Of a stretch of 20,143 nucleotides of DNA, positions 1 through 6,208 are shown one piece after another. The stretch lies in contig JAHJQP010000171.1 in assembly GCA_018819165.1 (NCBI GenBank), positions 1 through 20,143 on the forward strand, in the 5' to 3' direction. A model generated the notes under the pieces. The model worked only from the letters and a program-made list of their open reading frames with translations. It ran no database searches and was not told where the DNA came from. Position numbers and translations under genes: made by a program. How positions within the stretch are numbered: the first letter of the stretch is position 1; each line of letters starts with the position of its first letter. Source of the DNA: Pseudomonadota bacterium (lineage in GTDB: Bacteria > Desulfobacterota > Syntrophia > Syntrophales > UBA5619).

Positions 1-12
1 AATAATTTTCAT
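1..12 (-). CDS. Start of a type II toxin gene (partial, cut by window edge)
   Basis: On the minus strand an ATG at 12-10 overlaps the antitoxin stop codon as ATGA, and the frame stays open to the window edge, reading Met-Lys-Ile-Ile. A toxin translationally coupled behind a Phd/YefM antitoxin is the standard layout, and RelE/ParE or Doc-type toxins are the usual partners. Only four codons are visible, so the toxin family cannot be named. The existence of the gene is inferred from the overlap and the context. Confidence 0.5.
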
Positions 13-290
13 TTTTGGACGCTCTTCAAAACTTTTTCTTTTGCATCTTCATGAGCAATTCCTTGTCCATTTTCGAGTTGATTAAGGGATGCCTGAATAT
101 CTGTCAAAAGCTCAAGTTTCTCCTGAATTGCTTCATATTCATAAGCATCCAATAAAACGGCAACACTTTTTCCATGCTGCGTAATAATCACAGGTCTTTT
201 TGTGTCATGAACTTGCTTGATGAAGTTTGCGATACCTATCCTTACCTCGGATAATGGTTTGATATCTTGATCAATTTTTAATCTTTGCAT
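9..290 (-). CDS. Phd/YefM-family antitoxin
   Basis: This 93-aa protein is the antitoxin of a type II toxin-antitoxin pair. It should bind operator DNA through its N-terminal half and neutralise the toxin through its C-terminal half. Residues 10-60 show the Phd/YefM fold signature: a KPLSEVR strand-helix, then RPVIITQHGKSVAVLLDAYEYE, where the Gly-Lys turn and the hydrophobic LLDAYEYE end are typical. Residues 60-93 are a charged helical tail, expected to be the toxin-binding part. The start is supported by GAGGTG five bases upstream. A palindromic operator overlaps the promoter 20-60 bases upstream, which fits autoregulation. The stop overlaps an ATG of the next gene. The module is more AT-rich than the rest of the window, as is common for mobile toxin-antitoxin loci. 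Confidence 0.9.
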   Translation of the reverse strand: MQRLKIDQDIKPLSEVRIGIANFIKQVHDTKRPVIITQHGKSVAVLLDAYEYEAIQEKLELLTDIQASLNQLENGQGIAHEDAKEKVLKSVQK

Positions 291-311
291 TTTACACCTC
301 GCATTGTTTCT

Positions 312-352
312 AAATTTTGTACATTATAACGTACAATATTTAGTATTTGCAA
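312..352 (-). promoter_or_regulatory. Antitoxin promoter with overlapping operator palindrome
   Basis: On the minus strand a perfect -10 TATAAT (328-323) lies 18 bases downstream of a -35-like TTGCAA (352-347). The -10 sits exactly in the spacer of an inverted repeat, AAATTTTGTAC (312-322) and GTACAATATTT (331-341), 11-bp arms with one mismatch and an 8-bp centre. The arms are centred about 19 bp apart, close to two helical turns, so a dimeric repressor could hold both and block RNA polymerase. Binding by the adjacent Phd/YefM antitoxin is inferred. Confidence 0.75.
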
Positions 353-383
353 GGGCTTTCTTCAGGCATAACATTGCTTATAT

Positions 384-397
384 GGATCGGTATAAAA
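384..397 (+). repeat. 14-bp direct repeat, copy 1
   Basis: GGATCGGTATAAAA is identical to 518-531. The flanks are partly similar too: TTAT precedes both within a few bases and C-rich sequence follows both. A weaker relative, CCGTATAAGA, lies at 419-428. The role is unknown. Confidence 0.5.
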
Positions 398-517
398 CCC
401 CAAACACCGCAATATTTGCCGTATAAGACGCCGACAGAAATTACAATATATAGGTCATAAACATCAATATATCTAATAGTTACGCATGAACATTGTTTTT
501 ATCATGTCGTATTATGC

Positions 518-531
518 GGATCGGTATAAAA
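518..531 (+). repeat. 14-bp direct repeat, copy 2
   Basis: GGATCGGTATAAAA is an exact copy of 384-397, 134 bases further on. This copy lies just before the minus-strand terminator. It could mark an old duplication or insertion boundary, but no element is visible between the copies. Confidence 0.5.
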
Positions 532-554
532 GCCCTCCATGGCATCGTCATCCT

Positions 555-588
555 AATAAAAAACCCCGATCTTTTTAAGAAACGGGGT
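555..588 (-). terminator. Rho-independent terminator downstream of the oxidoreductase gene
   Basis: Read on the minus strand, ACCCCG (588-583) pairs with CGGGGT (568-563). The loop is about 14 bases and can itself pair in part (CTT with AAG). A run of T follows directly (TTTTTATT, 562-555). It lies about 130 bases past the oxidoreductase stop codon and is oriented to end that transcript before the toxin-antitoxin module. Confidence 0.8.
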
Positions 589-718
589 ATTTGTCAGCGA
601 GTCCACATTTCCCTCCAGCATGGTTATTCGGGACGGTGCTCTGTCAACTGCCTTTCATTTATTGGGTTTGCTATCATGATTTCCATATGAATTGTGATAC
701 TTTTTTCATTGCCTCCCC

Positions 719-2908
719 TCAGCCCGCCAGCGCCCCGATTCTTGTCCTGGCTTCCTCAGTCAGGAAATCCCACAGACCGATCTGCTTCAGGGTGGCGGGG
801 GTCGGTATGCCGGAAGGGGTCCAGCCCCGCTCCAGATAGTAGGCCTGGATCAGTTCGCGCAGCTCTTCCTTGCGGTGTTTCATCAGGAGCTCCCGTTTTT
901 CCCCGGTGGGCATCGCCTGGATCTCTTCGGGGGATTTCTTCATGATACGGCTGATTTCCCCGTCGTTATATTCCTTTTCGGCATCGTAGAGCTCGTCGTC
1001 GAGAGGTCCGATCGCGCGCTCGGGGATCCAATCGTTCTTGCCTGTTTCCGCCCCATAGACCATGACGTTCATGACCCGTTGCAGATTGATGTCCCGATCC
1101 GTCTGCGCGAAGATCTGCTCCCAGGTCAGGTCCGTCCCCAGCATCCCGTTGTAGAAATCCGCATAGAGCTCCTGCGAGGCGGGATTGATGAACTTGTCTG
1201 TATCCTTCACCTTCTCCGACTCGGGATTGAAGACATCGACCCAGGGAAGCTTGCACAGACCGAGATTGTCATTCCCCAGGCGGACCCGCGGATAAGTGAT
1301 GAGCGCCCGGGCCTTATCCTGGAGCGTGGGGAAGGCGCCCAGGAGGTCCGCCTTGATCAGCCAGGCTGCGGCGTGGTGCGCCCCGATGTCGCTGGCGGCG
1401 GCGTAGGAGCCCTGCATGGAGAGGGAACGGTGGGTCCGGTAGAGGGAGAAGGGGAGCCCCTTGGTCTGCATGGCGAATTGCATGAGTTCCGGCCTGGGAG
1501 GGGGACCGGCCTGGCCGGTCCTCCGGGCATAGCGGGCGGCAATCCAGTCGACCAGGGGCAGCATCCCCCGGCCCGCGACCCGGGCAAATTCCGTCTCCCC
1601 GATGGCGATCTGGCGGATGAAGTTGAGGACCGCCTCTTCATCCCCCCAGGTCAGCGTGAGCCCTTCCGTATCTTCTTTCGTCAGATATCCCCGCTGGAAA
1701 CATTCCATGAGAAAGGCGATCGTGACGGCTGTGGTGATCGTATCGATCCCATAGTTGTCGCAATGCCAGTTCGCCTCCATGATAAATTCGGCGTTCCACA
1801 TGCCTATGTTGGAACCAAAGCCGGCGGCGGTTTCATACTCGGGGCCGTCCACCCACACCCTGCGGCCCTTGTGTTTCCCGAAAGTCAGGGTCACCCAGCC
1901 GCCCTTGGTGCAGCGCAGGTTGCAGCCGGGGAAACACCCGTCCATGCCCCGGTGGTCGAACAGGTGCTCGGCATAGAATTTCCCCGTAATCCGCTCCGCC
2001 CGCGGGTCGGAGCCCAACTGGTAGTTGTTCACGGGCAGGGATTGGTATTCCTGCTTGTTCATGAAGGCGATGAGCCCCGCGCTGCCCTTGCGGTACATCT
2101 TGAGCGACTGCGGATCGATCTCCCGGACGACCCCGCCGAGCTTTGCTCCCGCCTGCTTCACCTTGCCCCAGTCGGCGGCGCCGTAGGGGTTTTCGCCCCG
2201 CGGAAATTCCGCCAGGACGACGATGGCCCGGATTTTCTTGTCTTTCATCACGGTGCCGAGCCCCGTCCGTCCGGCCTGCTTCGTCCGGAAGAACCCCTTG
2301 GTCCCGTCCACGTGCTTGGTGGGATCGAAATAGTGGCTGTTGATGCAGCCGTAGGTGGTATGGGCGGCGCCGATGCCGTTCGTCAGGAAGACAATGTCTT
2401 TCCGGTCATGGCCCTCCTGGATGAACCTCTCGGCGATGGCCTTTTCCATGTCGAAGACTTCGTCGATGACCGGCGCTTCCGTTATCGATATCTCCTTGCG
2501 GAAGCCGTCTATGACGATCAGGATATCCGTCGAGGATTTTCCCGTGATTTCCAGGGCGTCGAAACCGGCGTACTTGAGATAGGCGCCGAAATGCCCCCCG
2601 AAATTCGAGATCCCCGGAATCCCGGTCAGCGGCGAGAGGGAGACAGCCATGCATTTGCTCGTTCCGGGGAACTGGGGAATGCCGGCCAGCGGGCCGGGTG
2701 AAAAGATCAAAGGATTTTCCGGATCGCAGGGGGAGGTCTTTGGGGTGATGCGCTTGTGCAGAAGATACAATCCCAGGGCGCGACCGCCGAGGAAGTAATC
2801 CCGGAGCTGCGGCGCCAGTTCCGGGGTCGCAATAGCACGGCTTCCCAGGTCTATGGTGATCATTTTGTTGGCATATCCATGTGTGAGCTTTGATCCGGTA
2901 AATATCAT
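719..2908 (-). CDS. Aldehyde:ferredoxin oxidoreductase family protein (tungsten pterin enzyme)
   Basis: Enzymes of this family oxidise aldehydes to acids, or run the reverse reaction, with ferredoxin as partner, using a tungsten bis-pterin and one [4Fe-4S] cluster in the cytoplasm. The protein is 729 aa from the chosen start; classical members are near 600 aa. The N-terminal domain shows GGRALGLYLL and the NFGGHFGAYLKYAGFDAL region. Cluster ligands appear as C325, C329 and C333 (DGCFPGCNLRC), with the fourth as C552 in DNLGLCKLPW. PEYETAAGFGSN (residues 356-367) and a C-terminal ERGWTPSGIPT segment are also typical. The cysteine spacing is CX3CX3C instead of the usual CX2CX3C. I chose the ATG at 2908 because AAGGGA lies seven bases upstream; the ATG at 2950 has no such site. 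No ferredoxin or NADH-coupling subunit is adjacent. The exact substrate cannot be told. Confidence 0.9.
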   Translation of the reverse strand: MIFTGSKLTHGYANKMITIDLGSRAIATPELAPQLRDYFLGGRALGLYLLHKRITPKTSPCDPENPLIFSPGPLAGIPQFPGTSKCMAVSLSPLTGIPGISNFGGHFGAYLKYAGFDALEITGKSSTDILIVIDGFRKEISITEAPVIDEVFDMEKAIAERFIQEGHDRKDIVFLTNGIGAAHTTYGCINSHYFDPTKHVDGTKGFFRTKQAGRTGLGTVMKDKKIRAIVVLAEFPRGENPYGAADWGKVKQAGAKLGGVVREIDPQSLKMYRKGSAGLIAFMNKQEYQSLPVNNYQLGSDPRAERITGKFYAEHLFDHRGMDGCFPGCNLRCTKGGWVTLTFGKHKGRRVWVDGPEYETAAGFGSNIGMWNAEFIMEANWHCDNYGIDTITTAVTIAFLMECFQRGYLTKEDTEGLTLTWGDEEAVLNFIRQIAIGETEFARVAGRGMLPLVDWIAARYARRTGQAGPPPRPELMQFAMQTKGLPFSLYRTHRSLSMQGSYAAASDIGAHHAAAWLIKADLLGAFPTLQDKARALITYPRVRLGNDNLGLCKLPWVDVFNPESEKVKDTDKFINPASQELYADFYNGMLGTDLTWEQIFAQTDRDINLQRVMNVMVYGAETGKNDWIPERAIGPLDDELYDAEKEYNDGEISRIMKKSPEEIQAMPTGEKRELLMKHRKEELRELIQAYYLERGWTPSGIPTPATLKQIGLWDFLTEEARTRIGALAG

Positions 2909-3007
2909 GTTCCGTTCCCTTCCGGCCAACTCCGCATTGGAGTTTGGCATTGTCTTTTTGTCATGATCTGTTTTGTTGTTTTGATAAGAACCTGTTTTGA
3001 GGAGGGT

Positions 3008-3028
3008 CGAGTGTATGAAAATGGCGCT
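3008..3028. repeat. 21-bp dispersed repeat, copy 1
   Basis: The segment CGAGTGTATGAAAATGGCGC plus one T matches 3861-3881 at 19 of 21 positions. This copy overlaps the -10 element of the oxidoreductase promoter. The function is unknown. Confidence 0.5.
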
Positions 3029-3038
3029 TGCGTGTCAA
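3010..3038 (-). promoter_or_regulatory. Sigma-70-type promoter for the oxidoreductase gene
   Basis: The minus strand carries a perfect TTGACA (3038-3033), a 17-base spacer and TACACT (3015-3010, four of six consensus matches). It lies about 95 bases upstream of the chosen start, so the transcript would have a leader of that length. The -10 falls inside one copy of the 21-bp repeat. Confidence 0.65.
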
Positions 3039-3096
3039 GATAATTAAGGCACCGGCATGCAGGTCGAAGCGGACAGCGGGGGATGATAGTATAAAT

Positions 3097-3126
3097 GAGC
3101 GCCCCGTCATTGCTGACGGAACGCTC
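3097..3126. terminator. Strong hairpin after the lipoprotein gene, possible terminator
   Basis: GAGCGCCCCGTCA (3097-3109) and TGACGGAACGCTC (3114-3126) form a 13-bp stem with a four-base loop, with two G-T wobbles in the minus-strand RNA. The run TTTTTCTTATT follows on the plus strand. On the minus strand the hairpin is followed only by ATTTATA. It lies about 33 bases past the lipoprotein stop codon, so it probably ends that transcript, but its best U-tract points the other way. Confidence 0.6.
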
Positions 3127-3158
3127 TTTTTCTTATTAAGACTGAGAAATGAGAAACA

Positions 3159-3761
3159 TTACTTCTTCCCTTTCTTCTCCTCCTTGGCTTCGGGTTGGGC
3201 GGGGGCTGCCAGCTTTTCCTTGAAAGTGGCGTCCCATTTCTCGATGACGGCCTTCAGTTCAGCGACTTTCGCCTTGGCGCCGAGCGGGTCAGCGGCGATC
3301 ATCTCCTTGCCGGTCTTCAGATCTTCCACAAAGGCCTTGGCATCCGCTTCCCAGGCGCCCTTCTGATCCTTCATCTTCTTTTCGACCTTCTTGGCGGCGG
3401 CTTCGATACCCTTCCAGCCTTCTTCCAGAGCAGCTATGGCGGCATTCGCCTCGTCTGCGACGGCTTTCTTGCCTGCCGCCACGGCGCCGGCGGCTTTCTC
3501 GAAAGCGGCCTTGGCATCCACATAGCCCTGCTTGGCTTCCTTATACTTCTTGTCCTTCACCTGGGCTTCAGCGGTGTCCCAGACCTTCTTGGCGGCATCC
3601 AGATCGGCGGCTGCGTATTTGTCAGCGCCGGCGGACACCGCAGCGTCCATGGCGGCCTTGGCGGCCTTCTGCTCTGCCTCAGGGGGTTTTGCACAGCCGA
3701 TGAAGACCAGGGCCAGCGCAATAACCATCAGAAATGATACTGAATACTTGAAATGTTTCAT
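3159..3761 (-). CDS. Small Ala/Lys-rich helical lipoprotein, function unknown
   Basis: This is a 200-aa protein. The start at 3761 is set by AAAGGAGG six bases upstream; a longer in-frame start at 3842 would place untypical sequence before the signal peptide. Residues 1-22 are a signal peptide (two Lys, then a hydrophobic core) ending in a lipobox, FIGC, with lipidated Cys23. Lipid anchoring in the inner or outer membrane is therefore expected. The mature 178 residues are almost entirely Ala, Lys, Glu and Asp in long amphipathic helices, with periodic AAK/AEA segments, and end in a charged EAKEEKKGKK tail. A coiled-coil or helical-bundle periplasmic protein is likely. Similar Ala-rich lipoproteins occur near cell-envelope genes, and a DUF4398-like fold is possible. 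It has its own promoter and a downstream hairpin, so it is probably transcribed alone. Confidence 0.8.
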   Translation of the reverse strand: MKHFKYSVSFLMVIALALVFIGCAKPPEAEQKAAKAAMDAAVSAGADKYAAADLDAAKKVWDTAEAQVKDKKYKEAKQGYVDAKAAFEKAAGAVAAGKKAVADEANAAIAALEEGWKGIEAAAKKVEKKMKDQKGAWEADAKAFVEDLKTGKEMIAADPLGAKAKVAELKAVIEKWDATFKEKLAAPAQPEAKEEKKGKK

Positions 3762-3812
3762 ACCGTGCCTCCTTTGTTTAATGATTACAATTGTTTCTGA
3801 AGAATAGCTTAA

Positions 3813-3842
3813 TTTATATATACCTTTTTGCGGAGTTGTCAA
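3813..3842 (-). promoter_or_regulatory. Sigma-70-type promoter for the lipoprotein gene
   Basis: On the minus strand TTGACA (3842-3837) is followed after 18 bases by TATAAA (3818-3813); TATATA at 16 bases is an alternative -10. It lies about 50 bases before the start codon. A near-consensus promoter fits the high expression common for abundant small lipoproteins; that expression level is inferred. Confidence 0.75.
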
Positions 3843-3860
3843 GGTTTTCGTGGGGGGCGC

Positions 3861-3881
3861 CGAGTGTATGAAGATGACGCT
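3861..3881. repeat. 21-bp dispersed repeat, copy 2
   Basis: This copy matches 3008-3028 at 19 of 21 positions. It overlaps the last two bases of the murJ stop codon region, lying between murJ and the lipoprotein promoter. GTGTA and TACAC at its right side can pair across 12 bases in this copy only. Confidence 0.5.
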
Positions 3882-5472
3882 ACACCCTTTCCCGCCCGGC
3901 GATCCGCCGGCTGAGAGACTCCAGCGTGATCAGGATCTCCGAGCTTCCGAGGAGGAAGGCGGCCGCGAAGAATGCGGCGCCGCCTCCGGCCATGCAGAGA
4001 AGGAGATGAATCAGCCTCGTGCTGGAGGTCCCGGACATCTGCCAGGGGTAGATCAGGCCGATGAGCAGGATCACCCCCCACATGGCGAGCGACGCCAGAA
4101 CGGTCTTGCCGACGGAGCGGTAGAACTCTCCGTCCAGCATCGTTCCGATCCGCCGTTTCAGGATGACCCAGAGCATTCCCACGTTCACGACCGAGGCGAT
4201 GGAGGTGGCGAGCGCGATCCCCCCGTGCTTCAACGGGAACATCAGGGCGACGCTGAAGGAGATATTGACGACGAGGGCGACGATCGCGGCCTTCATGGGG
4301 GACTTGGTGTCCTGGAGGGAGAAGAAGGCCGCAACGATGATCCGGATGACGGAGAAAGCCCAGAGGCCGAGGGAGTAGAAGAGAAGGGCCTGCGCCGTGA
4401 GCAGCGCGGCCTGCGCATCGAAAGCGCCCCGCTGGAAGAGGACGGAGATGATCGGCACCCGCAAGGCGATCAGGGCGACCGTCGCCGGGATGGCGATGAA
4501 GAGGATCAGCCGGAGCGAGAAGGCGATCGTCCGCTTCAGCTCCTCCATCTTTCCCAAGGCGACCTGTTCCGAAAAGCTGGGGAGCGTTGCCGTACCCACG
4601 GCGATGGCGAAGACGCCGAGGGGGAGTTCGACGATCCGGTCGGCGTAGTAGAGGTACGAGACACTGCCCGTCGGCAGCAGCGAAGCAAGGATCGTCCCAA
4701 CGAAGACGTTGATCTGGTAGATCGCCGCTCCGAAGGCCGCCGGCAGCATCAGCATGCCGATCCGTCTTACCCCCGGGTGCCGGAAGTGGAAGTCCGGCTT
4801 CAGGCGGACCCCCATTTTGACCAGGAAAGGCCACTGCATGGCTAACTGGAGTATCCCGCCGGCCATGACCCCGACGGCCAGCGCGACGATCGGTTCCCGG
4901 AAAAAGCCCCGCAGGGTCAGCGCGGCCAGGATCATCGCAAGGTTCAGGGCGACGGGCGAGAGCGCCGGGGCGGCGAAATGCCTGAGCGAATTGAGGATCC
5001 CCATGCAGAGGGCGACGAGCGAGATGAGGAAGATATAGGGGAACATCAGCCGGGTGAGGAAGACGGCAAGTTCGTACTGGACAGGCGTTTTGACGAAGCC
5101 GGGCGCCATGATCGTCACGATGAGCGGGGAGAAAAGGACCCCTGACAGGGAAACGACGGCGAGGATGATCGACAGGGCCGTAAAGGTGATATTGGCCAGC
5201 TCGAGCGCTTCCTCGCGGGTTTTATTCCTCAGGTATTCGGTAAAGACGGGGACGAAAGAGACGGTCAGGGATCCCTCGGCCAGGAGCCGCCGGAGGAGGT
5301 TGGGGATCCGGAAGGCGACGAAGAAGGCGTCCGTGGTGAGACCGGCGCCGAAGAAGCCCGCGACGACCATGTCCCGCAGAAAGCCAAAGATGCGGGAGAG
5401 CATCGTGGCGATGCCCACGATCCCTGCTGCCCGGACGACGCGCGAGCTTTCCGAATGCGGCGCGTCATCCAT
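3880..5472 (-). CDS. murJ: Lipid II flippase MurJ (MviN)
   Basis: MurJ moves lipid II across the inner membrane for peptidoglycan synthesis. The 530-aa length fits the family (about 510-530) with some 14 membrane helices. The N-terminal region carries the family signature SRIFGFLRD (residues 26-34), then GLTTDAFFVAFRIPNLLRR and the AEGSLTVSFVPVF segment. R27, R33, D48 and R61 correspond to charged residues known to matter in E. coli MurJ (there R18, R24, D39 and R52), based on my manual alignment. The start is supported by AAGAGG about nine bases upstream. It is the last gene of the hydrolase-yggT-yggU-murJ run, 105 bases after yggU, with a hairpin in that gap that may modulate read-through. 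Confidence 0.95.
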   Translation of the reverse strand: MDDAPHSESSRVVRAAGIVGIATMLSRIFGFLRDMVVAGFFGAGLTTDAFFVAFRIPNLLRRLLAEGSLTVSFVPVFTEYLRNKTREEALELANITFTALSIILAVVSLSGVLFSPLIVTIMAPGFVKTPVQYELAVFLTRLMFPYIFLISLVALCMGILNSLRHFAAPALSPVALNLAMILAALTLRGFFREPIVALAVGVMAGGILQLAMQWPFLVKMGVRLKPDFHFRHPGVRRIGMLMLPAAFGAAIYQINVFVGTILASLLPTGSVSYLYYADRIVELPLGVFAIAVGTATLPSFSEQVALGKMEELKRTIAFSLRLILFIAIPATVALIALRVPIISVLFQRGAFDAQAALLTAQALLFYSLGLWAFSVIRIIVAAFFSLQDTKSPMKAAIVALVVNISFSVALMFPLKHGGIALATSIASVVNVGMLWVILKRRIGTMLDGEFYRSVGKTVLASLAMWGVILLIGLIYPWQMSGTSSTRLIHLLLCMAGGGAAFFAAAFLLGSSEILITLESLSRRIAGRERV

Positions 5473-5532
5473 GACAGGCGACCTCTTGAAGCGTGATTTT
5501 CAACGTACTCAACGGTCCTCCGATTCAGATGT

Positions 5533-5574
5533 GGAGCGCACCGACCAAAGGGCGGGACTTGCGGTGTGCGCTCC
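5533..5574 (-). other. Inverted repeat between yggU and murJ
   Basis: GGAGCGCAC (5533-5541) and GTGCGCTCC (5566-5574) are perfect 9-bp arms around a 24-base loop, which can pair further (ACC with GGT). It begins four bases after the yggU stop codon on the minus strand. No T-run follows, so it is not a classical terminator. An RNA-stabilising or partial-termination hairpin between the two genes is possible. Confidence 0.5.
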
Positions 5575-5577
5575 CGG

Positions 5578-5868
5578 TCATGTTGCCGGGACGATTGCGG
5601 CGATCTCTCTTGCCTTACGTCCCTCGACGCTGACTGTCTTGGTCCTGGATGCATGGCCGGCGACAATCGTTACCTGCGTCTTTTTCACGCCGAGGAGTTC
5701 CGCCAGCAGACGGATGCACTCCTCGTTGGCCTTCCCCTCCACGGGGGGCGCCGTGATCCGGAGCTTCAGGGCGTCATCCTGGATGCCCGCCACCTCGCAC
5801 CGCGACGCACGCGGGACGACCCGGATGCGGAAAACGACCCCGGCGGCGGTTTCGCGGATGGGTATCAT
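5578..5868 (-). CDS. yggU: DUF167 family protein (YggU/UPF0235)
   Basis: This 96-aa protein belongs to the DUF167 family, small cytoplasmic proteins of unknown biochemical function. The hallmark segment is present: residues 41-60, APPVEGKANEECIRLLAELLG, followed by VTIVAGHASRTKTV, where G-KAN-E and G-x-x-SR-K are the conserved parts. The N-terminal VVFRIRVVPRASR strand is also typical. It follows yggT by 16 bases on the same strand, an association widely conserved in bacteria. The GAGAGGA upstream of the ATG is rather close to it. Family assignment is firm; the role is not known. Confidence 0.9.
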   Translation of the reverse strand: MIPIRETAAGVVFRIRVVPRASRCEVAGIQDDALKLRITAPPVEGKANEECIRLLAELLGVKKTQVTIVAGHASRTKTVSVEGRKAREIAAIVPAT

Positions 5869-5884
5869 GATCCTCTCATTCCCG

Positions 5885-6184
5885 TCACCGGAAGTAATAG
5901 GAGAGCTGGAGCAGGCTCTTGACCAGGAAGCTCTGGAGAAAGACGATCGCCAGCAGGATGATCATGGGCGAAAAGTCGATCCCCATTCCCCGGAGGGGGA
6001 TCCAACGCCGGACGAGGGCCATGACCGGTTCTGTGACCTGGTAGAGAAGGCGGACGATCGGGTTATAGGGGTCGGGATTCACCCAGGAGAGGACCGCCCT
6101 GATGATGATGATCCACATGTATATGGTAAGCGCGATATCGATGATATGGGCCGCGGCGGCGATGAAATTTCCCAGGACAAACAT
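5885..6184 (-). CDS. yggT: YggT family inner-membrane protein
   Basis: This is a 99-aa integral membrane protein with two hydrophobic helices, about residues 7-30 and 70-95. Between them is the family core RAVLSWVNPDPYNPIVRLLYQ then TEPVMALVRRWIP, where SW, NP, TEP and R-x-IP are the conserved positions. YggT proteins are linked by neighbourhood to proC, cell division and envelope genes, but their activity is not established. The gene lies 24 bases after the alpha/beta hydrolase and 16 before yggU, so co-transcription is likely. AGAGGA lies about ten bases upstream of the ATG. Confidence 0.9.
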   Translation of the reverse strand: MFVLGNFIAAAAHIIDIALTIYMWIIIIRAVLSWVNPDPYNPIVRLLYQVTEPVMALVRRWIPLRGMGIDFSPMIILLAIVFLQSFLVKSLLQLSYYFR

Positions 6185-6208
6185 CGGTTTCTAATCCTCT
6201 TTCTCGTT

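Larger units (their letters stand above)
291..718. other. Intergenic region, AT-rich, no gene seen
   Basis: About 430 bases separate the antitoxin from the oxidoreductase stop codon. The stretch contains the antitoxin promoter/operator, two copies of a 14-bp direct repeat and one minus-strand intrinsic terminator. Short open frames on the plus strand here (for example 493-690) lack a ribosome binding site and protein-like composition, so I see no gene. Confidence 0.6.

Noticed and set aside
380..540. Possible degenerate CRISPR-like or iteron array (GTATAA-type motifs near 390, 421, 454 and 524)
   Set aside because: Only two copies are truly alike; spacing is about 31, 33 and 70 bases and the intermediate copies are poor matches. 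No cas or replication gene is nearby.
875..2701. Long plus-strand open frame opposite the oxidoreductase gene
   Set aside because: It is antisense to a well-supported gene; its translation has no recognisable family and a composition typical of reversed GC-rich codons. The same applies to 3850-4845, 5054-6694 and 14656-16569 on the plus strand and 10971-13328 on the minus strand.
2909..2950. Longer N-terminus for the oxidoreductase from the ATG at 2950
   Set aside because: The ATG at 2908 has a good ribosome site, and the family's N-terminal segment begins shortly after it; the 14 extra residues carry no conserved feature.
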